This document shows positions 1 through 8,759 of a stretch of DNA of 64,000 nt, piece after piece. Each line of letters starts with the position of its first letter. Position 1 is the stretch's first letter. The notes below the pieces were generated by a model. That model had not been told where the DNA came from, made no database searches, and worked only from the letters and a program-made list of their open reading frames with translations. This DNA is from Psychrobacter sp. P11G3 (GTDB taxonomy: Bacteria > Pseudomonadota > Gammaproteobacteria > Pseudomonadales > Moraxellaceae), in NCBI RefSeq assembly GCF_001435845.1, contig NZ_CM003596.1:2713298-2777297 (forward strand), read 5' to 3'. Position numbers and translations under genes: made by a program.

Positions 1-58
1 AACAGCAATAATCACAAATATAAGTTCTTGGTGTAAGAACAATCATGAGGCATCGATA

Positions 59-964
59 ATGGGTCAATTAGAAGACATGGCGATGTTTGTACGCATTGTT
101 GAGGCAGGTAGTATTACCAAGGCTGCTGAGCAGTTAAATATTGCAAAATCAGCCGTCAGTCGCCGACTTAAAGAATTGGAAGAGCGTTTAGGCAGTCAAT
201 TAATCAGCCGTACTACCCGCCAATCTAAATTGACGCAAGCTGGTGAGCAATATTATCAGCAAGTGAACAATATCTTGCGTGCGGTTGACGCTGTCAATGA
301 GCATACTACTGACGCTCCCATGCGTATTGAAGGTACGCTAAAAATGACAGCGCCGTTGTCCTTTGGACTCATGCATCTGAACGATGTAATTGATAAATAC
401 GCCAATAAGCATCCCAATCTGAGATTTGATCTGGATTTTTCTGACCGACGTATCGATTTGATTGAAGAAGGCTATGAATTGGCCATTCGAATCGGCGAGC
501 TACAAGATTCTAGCTATCAAGCAAAAAAATTGGCATTGATTCGTTGTGTGATTTGCGCCAGTCCCGATTATTTGGCAAGAATGGGCACGCCTGAAACGCT
601 AGACGATTTAGACAACCATGCGCTTTTGCAATACAGTCTCGGTCAAACCAATAGTATAAACTTGGTGGATGCTGAAGGCAGAAGTCATCATCGTACGATA
701 GATGCTAAAATCAAAGCCACCAATGGTGAGTTTTTAGTGGATTTGGCAGTCAAAGGGCATGGGATTACCTTTGTGCCGACTTTTATTGCTTATAAAAAAC
801 TGGCGCTTGGCGAGCTTGTACCTGTCTTCCAACACTATCAACTGCCAACCCTAACCGCTTATGCTGTTTATCCAAAAAATCGTTTTTTGTCACAGCGTTG
901 TCGCTACTTGATTGATTTTATTACCGAGCAATTCGGTGACAATCCGTACTGGGATCAATATTAA
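59..964 (+). CDS. LysR family transcriptional regulator
   Basis: DNA-binding regulator of 301 residues, the usual LysR length. The winged helix-turn-helix occupies about residues 1-60, with the recognition helix around AKSAVSRRLKELE, followed by a periplasmic-binding-protein-like effector domain from about residue 90. The N-terminus (LEDMAMFVRIVEAGS) resembles the CrgA/AaeR-type subgroup. A GAGG ribosome site about 8 bases upstream supports the ATG at 59. Its target is unknown; the gene on its other side lies outside the window, and the convergent NhaC-type antiporter is not an obvious target. Confidence 0.9.
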   Translation: MGQLEDMAMFVRIVEAGSITKAAEQLNIAKSAVSRRLKELEERLGSQLISRTTRQSKLTQAGEQYYQQVNNILRAVDAVNEHTTDAPMRIEGTLKMTAPLSFGLMHLNDVIDKYANKHPNLRFDLDFSDRRIDLIEEGYELAIRIGELQDSSYQAKKLALIRCVICASPDYLARMGTPETLDDLDNHALLQYSLGQTNSINLVDAEGRSHHRTIDAKIKATNGEFLVDLAVKGHGITFVPTFIAYKKLALGELVPVFQHYQLPTLTAYAVYPKNRFLSQRCRYLIDFITEQFGDNPYWDQY

Positions 965-998
965 TCAACACTCTTATTATCCCTAACGATATCAATTG

Positions 999-2405
999 CT
1001 ATTGATTTTGGGTCGCCGTCCCCTCTTTCACTCTACTAATCGTCATCCCCGTAAACCCGAATAGCAGTGTCAACAGTAACGACAAATAACAGAAGAACGC
1101 ATAAGGCAGATAATCTAATACCGGTACCCCTAGCGCCTGACTGATAAACACCCCGCACACACTCCAAGGCACTAATGGATTAATCACCGTTCCTGCATCC
1201 TCAATCGTCCGAGACAGATTCTTTGGATGTAAGTGTAGACGCTCAAATGTTGAACGGAATGCCGTACCAGACAATAAGATGCTCAAATACTGCTCACCAA
1301 TCAGTACGTTAATGCTTAGTGCCGACATCGCTGCCGCAAATATCGCTCGGCCTGAAGTCGTCAATGTGTCTTTAATACCAGATAGCAGTGCAGGCAAAAT
1401 CCCTAGTGCCGTTAACAGACCACCTAAGCTTAATGCCAGTATCACAATCGCCTGAGTAAAGAACATACTCTGTACACCGCCACGCGACAGCATACCACCT
1501 ACTTCCCCTAGCTCTAATGACTCAGCAGGAGCATACCCTGCAAACAGATAACCGCCCAATTGACCAAAGCTTGGTGAGCTATGTACATAAGTAATAATAA
1601 GTGCCGCGGCAATCGTACAGATAATCGTATAAATCGCATTGACCCGAAACAGTGCTAGTCCGACTAATACCACAAACGGCAGTACCGAATACCCATGTAC
1701 CAAACCACTGTCTATTAACTGACCTTGCAATATCTTCACTTGACTCAGATCAGCACTGGTCGTCTGCCCTGAGAACATCCAAAATAAGATCACCGTCAGT
1801 ATCCACGCAGGTACTGTCGTATACATCATATTACGAATGTGCTCAAACAGATCAATACCCACTACTGAAGACGCAATCGTACAGGTATCCGACAATGGCG
1901 ACATCTTATCGCCAAAGAACGCACCTGAAACCACAGCCCCAGCCGCTATCGCCACATTGGCATCAAAGGCATTGCTCATACCAATAAACGCCACGCCCAA
2001 AGTAGCTGCAGTCGTCAAACTACTACCCAATGCAATACCGATAATAGAGGTCAAGATAAAGGCAGAGATATAATAATACTCAGGTGAGATCAGCTGAAAG
2101 CCTACATACATCAGTGTAGGAATCGCTCCTGACATCATCAGAGCCGCAACCATCAGTCCGATAAAGAAGAACAGATAGATAGCACCAATACCACGCATGA
2201 CACCTGAGGCCATTTGAGCTTGCATGTCATCAAAGCTCAGACCTTTATACATACCGATAGCCAGTAGTACACAGATGGCGAGGATAAGAGACAGATGAGG
2301 CACCCAGCCAAAGCCGATCATGGTGATACCCATGATACCGATAACGATGGCGGATATGATAAAGGCGAGCTTGGCACTGATTAATGTAAGCGGTTTTGGT
2401 GGCAT
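999..2405 (-). CDS. nhaC: NhaC family Na+/H+ antiporter
   Basis: Inner-membrane secondary transporter of 468 residues with about a dozen hydrophobic segments. The signature GDKMSPLSDT, typical of the NhaC antiporter family, is present about 170 residues in, and a second half-repeat carries INPLVPWS. Such proteins exchange Na+ for H+ or, in some members, organic substrates such as malate/lactate, so substrate specificity is open. The gene is convergent with the LysR gene, leaving only 34 bases between stops. The ATG at 2405 follows a short AT-rich leader. Confidence 0.88.
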   Translation of the reverse strand: MPPKPLTLISAKLAFIISAIVIGIMGITMIGFGWVPHLSLILAICVLLAIGMYKGLSFDDMQAQMASGVMRGIGAIYLFFFIGLMVAALMMSGAIPTLMYVGFQLISPEYYYISAFILTSIIGIALGSSLTTAATLGVAFIGMSNAFDANVAIAAGAVVSGAFFGDKMSPLSDTCTIASSVVGIDLFEHIRNMMYTTVPAWILTVILFWMFSGQTTSADLSQVKILQGQLIDSGLVHGYSVLPFVVLVGLALFRVNAIYTIICTIAAALIITYVHSSPSFGQLGGYLFAGYAPAESLELGEVGGMLSRGGVQSMFFTQAIVILALSLGGLLTALGILPALLSGIKDTLTTSGRAIFAAAMSALSINVLIGEQYLSILLSGTAFRSTFERLHLHPKNLSRTIEDAGTVINPLVPWSVCGVFISQALGVPVLDYLPYAFFCYLSLLLTLLFGFTGMTISRVKEGTATQNQ

Positions 2406-2562
2406 TGGATACCCTTATGTTGCTATAGGTTTAGTTTGCTCAGGTATTCGGGGGTGCGCATCTATTCTTCAATATTGATAATCTTTGTCTTGCTGATAAT
2501 TAGCTCTAGTTTTTGCTTTCTATATTTCCACTATCCGCTGACTTAGGACAGATTTTACACAT

Positions 2563-2595
2563 AAAAAAAAGCCTCACTGTGAAGTGAGGCTTTTT
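2563..2595 (-). terminator. Intrinsic terminator downstream of tRNA-Gly
   Basis: Perfect inverted repeat around GCCTCACT / AGTGAGGC flanked by A-runs and T-runs on both sides, so it can work in either direction. On the minus strand it lies just after the tRNA-Gly 3' end. Confidence 0.85.
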
Positions 2596-2615
2596 ACGCT
2601 TTTTCAAGCCATATT

Positions 2616-2690
2616 TGGAGCGGGAAAAGAGATTCGAACTCTCGACCCCAACCTTGGCAAGGTTATGCTCTACCACTGAGCTATTCCCGC
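2616..2690 (-). tRNA. tRNA-Gly (anticodon GCC)
   Basis: Read on the minus strand this is a cloverleaf starting GCGGGAA and ending TTCCCGC-T-CCA, so CCA is encoded. The D-arm (AGCTCAGTGGTAGAGC), the anticodon loop with GCC between matching stem halves, and the T-arm GTTCGAATC are all visible. Seven acceptor pairs are intact. It has its own promoter (2744..2771) and terminator (2563..2595), so it appears to be a single-gene unit. Confidence 0.96.
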
Positions 2691-2743
2691 TTAGTATCAA
2701 TCTGTAGCGTTGTTAACAACTACTCCGTCTCGATAGGCTGGCT

Positions 2744-2771
2744 ATTTTAGCAAATATTCTGTGGGTGTCAA
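2744..2771 (-). promoter_or_regulatory. Promoter of tRNA-Gly
   Basis: On the minus strand a perfect -35 TTGACA is followed after 16 bases by TAAAAT, preceded by TGC (extended -10). The predicted start lies about 45 bases upstream of the mature tRNA. The bases just after the -10 are GC-rich, as in stringently controlled stable-RNA promoters. Confidence 0.75.
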
Positions 2772-3221
2772 CACCTTTTTTAGAATTTATTTCTAATATT
2801 TTTAGCCAGATGCCCTTTTTACAGGGAAAATCAACATAAGCAATTGATTTAAAAACAGGAATTAATTTTGATAATATAAAAAATATTTCACATTAATTAT
2901 AGAACTTTAAGTCTGAGCTCTATTTCCTTTAACTTTACAACAGTCATAAGACAATTGATAAAAGAAAAACTCACTATTTTCACTCTAATAAAAACATATC
3001 GCACTTACAATCATACGCTTTATTGTTACTTTTCCTATCTTGGTTTTAAGTGGTTAACATTATTATACTTATGTCCAATGGCAGTTAAGGTAGACTTTTA
3101 CTGTTTAAGCAGATGAATGAGCCTTACTAAAAGATTAATAAACACGGTTCCCACATCTGCTGCACTATTTTTTTAACTTGTTTGACTTTACGTTTTTCCA
3201 TCTTATCGAGAGGATATTTTT
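2772..3221. other. AT-rich intergenic region, no gene seen
   Basis: Together with the tRNA promoter this leaves about 530 bases without a coding gene between tRNA-Gly and the M48 lipoprotein gene. It is very AT-rich with stops in all frames. I see no convincing RNA gene; it presumably holds the promoter of the downstream peptidase gene. Confidence 0.5.
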
Positions 3222-4034
3222 ATGAAGAAGTTATTAACCACGACAGTGATGGCCGCTTCGTTGTCAGCACTGACCTTAACTGGTTGTACCAGCACTACCA
3301 ATTCTGGCGCAGTTGGTGTTGATCGTCAGCAGTTACTATTAGTGTCTAGTGAGCAAGTATTGGCACTATCTGCCCAAAGCTATGCCAAAACAATACAAGA
3401 CGCAAAATCAAAAGGTGTGCTAGATACCAATACCGCTCAGCTAAACCGCTTAAAAAATATTGCGAACCGTCTAGTCGGTCAAGTTGGCGTCTATCGCGCT
3501 GATGCAGCCAAGTGGCAATGGGAAGTACACACCATCAAGTCCAACGATCTAAATGCCTTTGTAGTGCCGGGTGGTAAGATTATGTTTTATTCAGGCATCA
3601 TCGATCGTCTGAACCTCACTGATGATGAGATTGCTGCCATCATGGGTCATGAAATCTCTCATGCACTACGTGAGCATTCACGCGAGCGTCTATCACGCGA
3701 GTATGCAACCCAAACTGGTATTGGTCTGGCTGCTAGTATATTTGGCTTGTCACAAGGACAGGCTGAGTTAGCTGGTACTGCGGGCAATTTAGGTTTGAGC
3801 CTACCCCACAGTCGCACTCAAGAAAGTGAAGCCGATCAGATCGGTCTTGAGCTGATGGCACGTGCAGGTTATAACCCTCAGGCGGCTGTTACGCTTTGGC
3901 AAAAAATGCAAAAAGCAAGCCAGGGTGAGCCACCACAATTCCTCAGCACTCACCCAACGAGCAGCAGCCGTATCGCAGAGTTACAGTCATTGATGCCAAA
4001 AGTTACGCCTCTATATCAACAGTCGCGCCGCTAA
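3222..4034 (+). CDS. M48 family metallopeptidase, LoiP-like lipoprotein
   Basis: Zinc metallopeptidase of the M48B type, 270 residues. A lipoprotein signal (MKKLL... with lipobox LTGC, Cys22) predicts anchoring in the outer membrane. The catalytic HEISH motif is at residues 143-147 and the ESEAD segment carrying the third zinc ligand is near residue 201. It is short, like E. coli LoiP/YggG, and lacks the C-terminal TPR region of BepA. A likely role is proteolytic quality control of envelope proteins. The GAGAGGA ribosome site before the ATG is strong. Confidence 0.9.
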   Translation: MKKLLTTTVMAASLSALTLTGCTSTTNSGAVGVDRQQLLLVSSEQVLALSAQSYAKTIQDAKSKGVLDTNTAQLNRLKNIANRLVGQVGVYRADAAKWQWEVHTIKSNDLNAFVVPGGKIMFYSGIIDRLNLTDDEIAAIMGHEISHALREHSRERLSREYATQTGIGLAASIFGLSQGQAELAGTAGNLGLSLPHSRTQESEADQIGLELMARAGYNPQAAVTLWQKMQKASQGEPPQFLSTHPTSSSRIAELQSLMPKVTPLYQQSRR

Positions 4035-4247
4035 TAAGTAGCTAATTAGCGACTTTTAGGTTTTAGCAGTACCTGTTTAAATATCATAGAAGCAAAGTAC
4101 AGCCAAAGCGTTGTGCTTTGTTTTTTTAGTTATAGCCAGACATTACAGGCTTTATCATTGATAAGCATTGCAGTTGATAAGCACTGTAATCAGCAGGGTT
4201 TGCAATTAGGCGATTTGGCAATCACACTCTATGCCACTTACCGTGTC

Positions 4248-4256
4248 TGTTATAAT
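4248..4256 (+). promoter_or_regulatory. Extended -10 promoter of the bolA-like gene
   Basis: TGTTATAAT: a perfect -10 TATAAT at 4251-4256 with the TGn extension. No good -35 is seen 17 bases upstream. It lies about 60 bases before the bolA-like start codon. Confidence 0.6.
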
Positions 4257-4318
4257 GTCGATAAATATTATTTGCAGATTGCTCAATCAAATTGCGAAAA
4301 ACACACTGAAGGATTGTT

Positions 4319-4639
4319 ATGAGTACTACACCTACTGCCGACGCACTTCATACCGAATTACAGGCGCTTGCGCCGCAGCATATTGAACTGATCAATGAGT
4401 CAATGTCGCATGCTGGTTACTTTGAAGGTAAAGAAAGCCACTTCAAGCTCACTATCGTTAGCGATGCATTTGAAGGCAAAAGACTGGTCGGGCGTCATCA
4501 GCTTATATATGGCTTAGTCACGCCTTTACTCACTTCACAAGGCGGCCAAGTACATGCCCTCGCTATCCATGCCTATACTCCGACAGAATGGCAAGGTCAA
4601 AGCCCTGCGAGTCCATTATGTGCTGGTCAAAACAAATAG
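4319..4639 (+). CDS. BolA family protein
   Basis: Small cytoplasmic protein of 106 residues with the BolA fold. Diagnostic stretches are SHFKLTIVSDAFEGKRLVGRHQLIYG and VHALAIHAYTPTEW, where the conserved RH and HALAI...TP.EW residues are intact. BolA proteins pair with monothiol glutaredoxins in Fe-S cluster handling or act as morphology/stress regulators. An AAGGA site six bases before the ATG and an extended -10 promoter support this start. It is followed by sirB2 in the same direction. Confidence 0.9.
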   Translation: MSTTPTADALHTELQALAPQHIELINESMSHAGYFEGKESHFKLTIVSDAFEGKRLVGRHQLIYGLVTPLLTSQGGQVHALAIHAYTPTEWQGQSPASPLCAGQNK

Positions 4640-4713
4640 CCGATTATGTTTGAATCGCAACTAACTATTCTAAATTAGCCTATATACTGCAGTTTTAGAG
4701 GGAGCAATATTCA

Positions 4714-5073
4714 ATGAAACATCTACATATGCTGATGGCAGCGCTGACTGTTGCGCTATTTTTATATCAAAGCTACTTAGTACTCAGCGCAGATAGACGC
4801 GCACCACGAGCAGTCAAAATAGCCACACATATTATCTATGCCCTGCTTATCCTGTCAGGTGCAATGATGCTAATGCAATTGATGGGTGCCAACGCTCCTG
4901 TACAGTGGGTGTTTGCCAAAATCATCTTACTGATCGCTGCTATTAGCTCAAGTATCAAAGCGTTTAAGGTTGATGCGACACCTGTGCAAAGAAAAACAGG
5001 TATTCTTATCGCTGCCGTTGCTTATATCGGGATCGTAATACTTGCCTTTGCCAAACCAGCAAACTTATTTTAA
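4714..5073 (+). CDS. SirB2 family inner-membrane protein
   Basis: Membrane protein of 119 residues with four predicted transmembrane helices (about residues 5-25, 36-58, 63-83 and 96-115). Size, topology and the opening KHLHM...SYLVLSA match the SirB family (named for invasion gene up-regulators). The molecular function of the family is unknown. A GGGAG site lies in front of the ATG. It may be co-transcribed with the bolA-like gene 75 bases upstream. Confidence 0.82.
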   Translation: MKHLHMLMAALTVALFLYQSYLVLSADRRAPRAVKIATHIIYALLILSGAMMLMQLMGANAPVQWVFAKIILLIAAISSSIKAFKVDATPVQRKTGILIAAVAYIGIVILAFAKPANLF

Positions 5074-5238
5074 TAAGCGATTTTCTGTTTTAATAAGCAA
5101 CCGTTTTAGAAAGCTGTCGATATGTTGATGACATGATACGAAAATTTTTCATCATCGATGGATTTTCAATATCTTAATCGCGCTATTTTTGCTATCTTAA
5201 ATAGATATAAATACAATCACTTAGCCACTGGAGCCATT

Positions 5239-5634
5239 ATGAAAACGTTTACGACAGCGACACTACTAGCTGGCATTTTTGCGCTCTCAGGCTGTGCCTC
5301 TACTGGTAACATCACCCCGCAATATGTACCGCCGAGTACTTATCAAAATTATAATTGCCAAGCACTTAGCCAAGAGTACACTCGCGTCAACCGCTATGTC
5401 GAAGCGGCACGTAACGAGCAATCTACGCTATCGGCATCAGGCGTCGGTGTAGGCGTCTCTGCCGGACGCTGGGGTATCTCGCCAAATATCAGCTTTGGTC
5501 TGGGCAAGAGCAACAATACCAAAGCACGCGACGCAAAATTATCACGTCTCTACGGTGAGCGTGATGCAATTGTCCAATCGGCCCGTATTCAACGTTGTAG
5601 CTTTGCCAATGGCATCAAGATTTATGGTGAATAA
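5239..5634 (+). CDS. Small lipoprotein, function unknown
   Basis: The frame is open from 5158, but the ATG at 5239 gives a proper lipoprotein signal peptide (MKTFTTATLLAGIFALSGC, Cys19) and 131 residues, so that start is chosen. After the lipobox come a proline/tyrosine-rich linker, a helix with regular charged residues, a glycine/serine-rich stretch (ASGVGVGVSAGRWG) and a second charged helix; two further Cys could form a disulfide. I do not recognise a named family. Confidence 0.78.
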   Translation: MKTFTTATLLAGIFALSGCASTGNITPQYVPPSTYQNYNCQALSQEYTRVNRYVEAARNEQSTLSASGVGVGVSAGRWGISPNISFGLGKSNNTKARDAKLSRLYGERDAIVQSARIQRCSFANGIKIYGE

Positions 5635-5676
5635 GCTTAAGCAAGTGCAAAGCTATCTAAACGACTAAGATGGTGT

Positions 5677-5710
5677 ATGACACCGTAAAATAGTACATGA
5701 CACCGTAAAA
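5677..5710. repeat. Two 14-bp direct repeats, 20-bp period
   Basis: ATGACACCGTAAAA occurs at 5677-5690 and again at 5697-5710, immediately before the terminator. The first copy is also within a small palindrome, GGTGT-ATG-ACACC. Confidence 0.7.
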
Positions 5711-5743
5711 AAGCCAATATGCAGATCGCGTATTGGCTTTTTT
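5707..5743. terminator. Bidirectional intrinsic terminator
   Basis: Arms AAAAAAGCCAATA and TATTGGCTTTTTT pair perfectly around an 11-base loop. It lies between the small lipoprotein gene (plus) and trxC (minus) and can serve both. Confidence 0.88.
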
Positions 5744-5821
5744 ATTGCTGCGGTTTTCTGTAAGAAAACATGAGTATTTGTATAAATAGTTTGGATGATA
5801 AACAGACTTATCTGGCTCATA

Positions 5822-6259
5822 CTACGACTGTAAGCTTTGCACCCACTGGATGATTTGATGACTTGGTAGCGCACCTGATTGTCGCGCGATTTCTTTACCA
5901 TTTCTAAAAGCAACCATCGTTGGTAAGCTGCGAATATTGTAAGGAGCGGCTGCCTGCTCGTATTTATCCGTTTGCACCTTGGCGAAGACCACTTGTGGCA
6001 ATTGGCTAGCCACGCTCTTGAACTCTGGCGCCATCATAATACAAGGTTGACACCAACTCGCCCAAAAATCCACGATAGTCAGCACATCGTTCTTTTGGAT
6101 AACCTTATTGGTTGTTTGCGCATTTAGCTCATGCGGACTAGCAGTTAATAATGGCTGACCACATTTACCGCATTTTGGCGCAGCGCTTAATCGTGCAGCA
6201 GGCACACGGTTGGTTGCTTGGCAATGTGGGCATACTAGATGAAAACTTTGCTCACTCAT
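5822..6259 (-). CDS. trxC: Thioredoxin 2 (zinc-finger thioredoxin)
   Basis: Cytoplasmic disulfide reductase of 145 residues. The N-terminus has the TrxC zinc finger, CPHC (10-13) and CGKC (30-33). The thioredoxin fold follows, with cis-Pro in RSLPT. The active site reads WCQPC (Cys70, Cys73) instead of the canonical WCGPC. In E. coli trxC belongs to the OxyR regulon, which fits the ahp/oxyR genes elsewhere in the window. An AGGA site precedes the ATG at good spacing. Confidence 0.93.
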   Translation of the reverse strand: MSEQSFHLVCPHCQATNRVPAARLSAAPKCGKCGQPLLTASPHELNAQTTNKVIQKNDVLTIVDFWASWCQPCIMMAPEFKSVASQLPQVVFAKVQTDKYEQAAAPYNIRSLPTMVAFRNGKEIARQSGALPSHQIIQWVQSLQS

Positions 6260-6406
6260 TATTTAATTCCTATTCTAATTATTTTATTGTTTCAAATACT
6301 GTTTATGAACGCTCTTATCTAAAGGCTATTTACGTTGCTTGCTGTAGTTATAGTCTCGTCGCGTTGATTGGTAAATAATTTTAGCATAGTTAATTATACT
6401 CATCCT

Positions 6407-7027
6407 TTATGCCAGTTGCTGTGCCACACCGCTATACACATAGCTCATCGGCCGTGGACCGGGCAAATACGCTTCGCTCAACTCATCAATAGCAAAACCA
6501 CCTTCTCTAATAAGCGCCGGAATATCGCGATTTAAATGACACCCACCTGCTATAGGTTTCCAAAAAGGTGTCAATCGATGCTGCCAACGCTCAACAGAAA
6601 AATCTGGTGCCAGTCCATGCTCACAAAATAGTAAGCGACCGCTAGGTGTTAGCACGCGCGCCATTTCTCGGAGCGCGGCTACTGGGTCATCAATACTGCA
6701 CAAGGTAAAAGTCATCACAATCGTATCAAATTGATCCGTATCAGCATGGATACCTTGTACATCGACGGCTACCATTTCAACCGGAATGCCAATGCCAGCT
6801 GCACGCTCACGAGCCAGCGACTGCATTTGAGCCGCTGGATCCACACCGATAATAGAAGAGACTTTGTTGGCATCATAAAACTGTAAATTCAGACCGCTAC
6901 CAATGCCAATCTCCAACACCTTACCGAGCGCTTGCGGAACAATTTTAGAGCGCGCTTTCATTACATTGCCCGTACTACAGGCAATATCTATCATCTTTGG
7001 CAACACATAGCGCTCGTAAGGGTTCAT
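6407..7027 (-). CDS. Class I SAM-dependent methyltransferase
   Basis: Methyltransferase of 206 residues. Motif I is VLEIGIGSGLNLQFY (about residues 37-51); GVDPA is the acidic strand-2 motif and FDTIVMTFTLCSIDD the substrate-side motif IV, as in UbiE/phospholipid-methyltransferase-like enzymes. The substrate cannot be told from sequence: UbiE-like, phosphatidylethanolamine N-methyltransferase-like and arsenite-methyltransferase-like enzymes share these motifs, but no conserved Cys triad for arsenite is seen. A GGAGAG site supports the start. Confidence 0.82.
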   Translation of the reverse strand: MNPYERYVLPKMIDIACSTGNVMKARSKIVPQALGKVLEIGIGSGLNLQFYDANKVSSIIGVDPAAQMQSLARERAAGIGIPVEMVAVDVQGIHADTDQFDTIVMTFTLCSIDDPVAALREMARVLTPSGRLLFCEHGLAPDFSVERWQHRLTPFWKPIAGGCHLNRDIPALIREGGFAIDELSEAYLPGPRPMSYVYSGVAQQLA

Positions 7028-7186
7028 TGCTCTCTCCAGTTATTGCCGCACTTAGCGCTTGCAGGTGGTCATACATAGCATCTAAAAATGGACAGTCTAC
7101 AGGTTAGCATTCTTATAGATATCAATCATACGATACTTACGTAGAGCTGCATCGGGTAATGACTTTCAGTTATTAAACTGTTTGAC

Positions 7187-8059
7187 TTATCCACCAAGGA
7201 CGTTGATCGGTACTTTTAGATAGCGCGTACCATTGTCCTCTGGCTCGGGAAAATGTCCGGCATCGATATTGATTTGTACAGCAGGAATGATAAGGCGAGG
7301 CATATCTAAAGTCGCATCACGGCGCTCACGCATCTGCACAAACTCTGCTTCGTTTATACTGTCTTTGACATGGATATTTTCTAGTTTTTGTGCGGCTACT
7401 GTCGTCGTTGGGCAGTGCTGACGACCTTTGCTCGGATAATCATGACACAGATACATGACGGTATCTTCAGAAAGTGCTAGCAGCTTTTGAATAGACTGAT
7501 AAAGCGTTTTGGCATCGCCACCAGGAAAATCACAGCGCGCTGTACCGACGTCAGGCGCAAACAACGTATCTCCAACGAATACCACTGTTTTCTCATCATC
7601 AGCGGCTAGATAGGCCATATCGGCACGCGTATGACCGGGTACATACATCGCAGTGATAGTAATTTTACCAAGCTCTAAGGTCTCACCTTCGTCTGTCAGA
7701 ATATCAAACTGGCTGGCATCAGTGCGGAAGCTAGTGTCAAAGTTAAAAATTTGCTTAAAGATTTTTTGTACTTCGGTGATATGCTGACCGATGACTAACT
7801 GTCCGCCAAGGCTTTCTTTTACATGGATGGCGGCAGATAAATGATCTGCATGCGCATGAGTTTCAATAATGTACTTGAGCGTCCAATCTTGCTCACGTAC
7901 AAACTCAATCACTTCATCGACACTACTAGTATTGGTTCGGCCTGACTTAGCATCGAAGTTCAATACAGGATCGACAATGGCGCATAGTTTTTGCTCAGTA
8001 TCAGCAAGTACGTGGGTATAGGTTTCTGTATCGCTATCTAAAAAAGAATGAACTTGCAT
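7187..8059 (-). CDS. blh: Blh-like MBL-fold hydrolase, probable persulfide dioxygenase
   Basis: Metallo-beta-lactamase-fold enzyme of 290 residues with metal-binding THAHADHL (about 61-68), PGHTRAD, FVGDTLF and CHDYPS. The FPGGDAKTLYQSI segment and overall length fit the persulfide dioxygenase/ETHE1-Blh group, which oxidise glutathione persulfide to sulfite. In Xylella and Agrobacterium Blh is fused to a DUF442 rhodanese-like domain; here that domain is absent, and two separate DUF442 genes lie 2.7 kb away. It is divergent from a BigR-like repressor gene, the classical arrangement. Confidence 0.88.
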   Translation of the reverse strand: MQVHSFLDSDTETYTHVLADTEQKLCAIVDPVLNFDAKSGRTNTSSVDEVIEFVREQDWTLKYIIETHAHADHLSAAIHVKESLGGQLVIGQHITEVQKIFKQIFNFDTSFRTDASQFDILTDEGETLELGKITITAMYVPGHTRADMAYLAADDEKTVVFVGDTLFAPDVGTARCDFPGGDAKTLYQSIQKLLALSEDTVMYLCHDYPSKGRQHCPTTTVAAQKLENIHVKDSINEAEFVQMRERRDATLDMPRLIIPAVQINIDAGHFPEPEDNGTRYLKVPINVLGG

Positions 8060-8237
8060 GGCGGCCTCTTTAATTATTTATACATAAGTTATTTATACAT
8101 ATTTTGGTTATAGGAATTTTTATCTTTAATTAACCCTTAAGTATGATATTCAGTCGTATATAATGCGTTCCTACGACTTATCTGATGCCACCAATATAAC
8201 AACCACCATACAATTTATCAATTTATATAATGTAATT

Positions 8238-8269
8238 AATGATAACTTGCTATGTGGCGTGATATCATT
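8238..8269. promoter_or_regulatory. Candidate operator between blh and bigR
   Basis: A perfect inverted repeat AATGATA (8238-8244) / TATCATT (8263-8269) with an 18-base spacer lies in the AT-rich divergent promoter region. BigR/SqrR proteins bind AT-rich dyads at such positions. The assignment rests on position only. Confidence 0.4.
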
Positions 8270-8335
8270 GATAATCAACTATATATTGTTCAAAACATCA
8301 TGGTATTTGTTACCCTCTAATGTAAGGAATTTGTT

Positions 8336-8725
8336 CTGACTACTTCTATTTCAGCCGAAGGTACACCTACTCGCAGTACCACTGTCGATGGGTCATCTGA
8401 TACTGCAGATTTAGTACCTGCCGATCTTGCCAAGCAAATGCAGCAAGCATCGCTACAAGCCAGCCAACTACTAAAGTCGCTATCGCATCCTGATCGCCTG
8501 CTTCTTCTTTGTCAATTGACTCAAGGTGAATATTGCGTCGGTGAGCTTGAGGATTTGGTCGGGGTTGGACAGCCGAGCTTATCGCAGCAATTGGGTATAT
8601 TGCGTAAAGACGAACTGGTCGCCACACGCCGCGAAGGTAAGCAAATTTACTATAGTATCGCAAGCGAGGATGCGCTAGCTGTACTCGATCTGCTGTATCA
8701 ACGTTTTTGTGCCAAAGCAGAATAA
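8336..8725 (+). CDS. bigR: BigR/SqrR-like ArsR-family sulfide-responsive repressor
   Basis: Winged-helix repressor. From the internal ATG at 8438 the protein is 95 residues with LSHPDRLLLLCQL, CVGELEDLVG, recognition helix QPSLSQQLGILRK and wing RREGKQIYY. Cys25 and Cys91 in that numbering are 66 residues apart, as are the persulfide-sensing cysteines of BigR (42/108) and SqrR (41/107). The frame stays open upstream, and AAGGA at 8324-8328 sits seven bases before an in-frame CTG at 8336, whereas ATG 8438 has no ribosome site. I therefore give the longer form (129 residues); the exact start is uncertain. Confidence 0.85.
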   Translation: MTTSISAEGTPTRSTTVDGSSDTADLVPADLAKQMQQASLQASQLLKSLSHPDRLLLLCQLTQGEYCVGELEDLVGVGQPSLSQQLGILRKDELVATRREGKQIYYSIASEDALAVLDLLYQRFCAKAE

Positions 8726-8759
8726 CGTCGCCCTCGCCTAATTATTTGTACTATCTACT

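Noticed and set aside
2506..2700. Open frame across tRNA-Gly on the minus strand
   Set aside because: It is the translated tRNA and its terminator, not a protein gene.
4113..4322. Open frame of 69 codons before the bolA-like gene
   Set aside because: It spans the extended -10 promoter of that gene, has no ribosome site and its protein has no family-like pattern.
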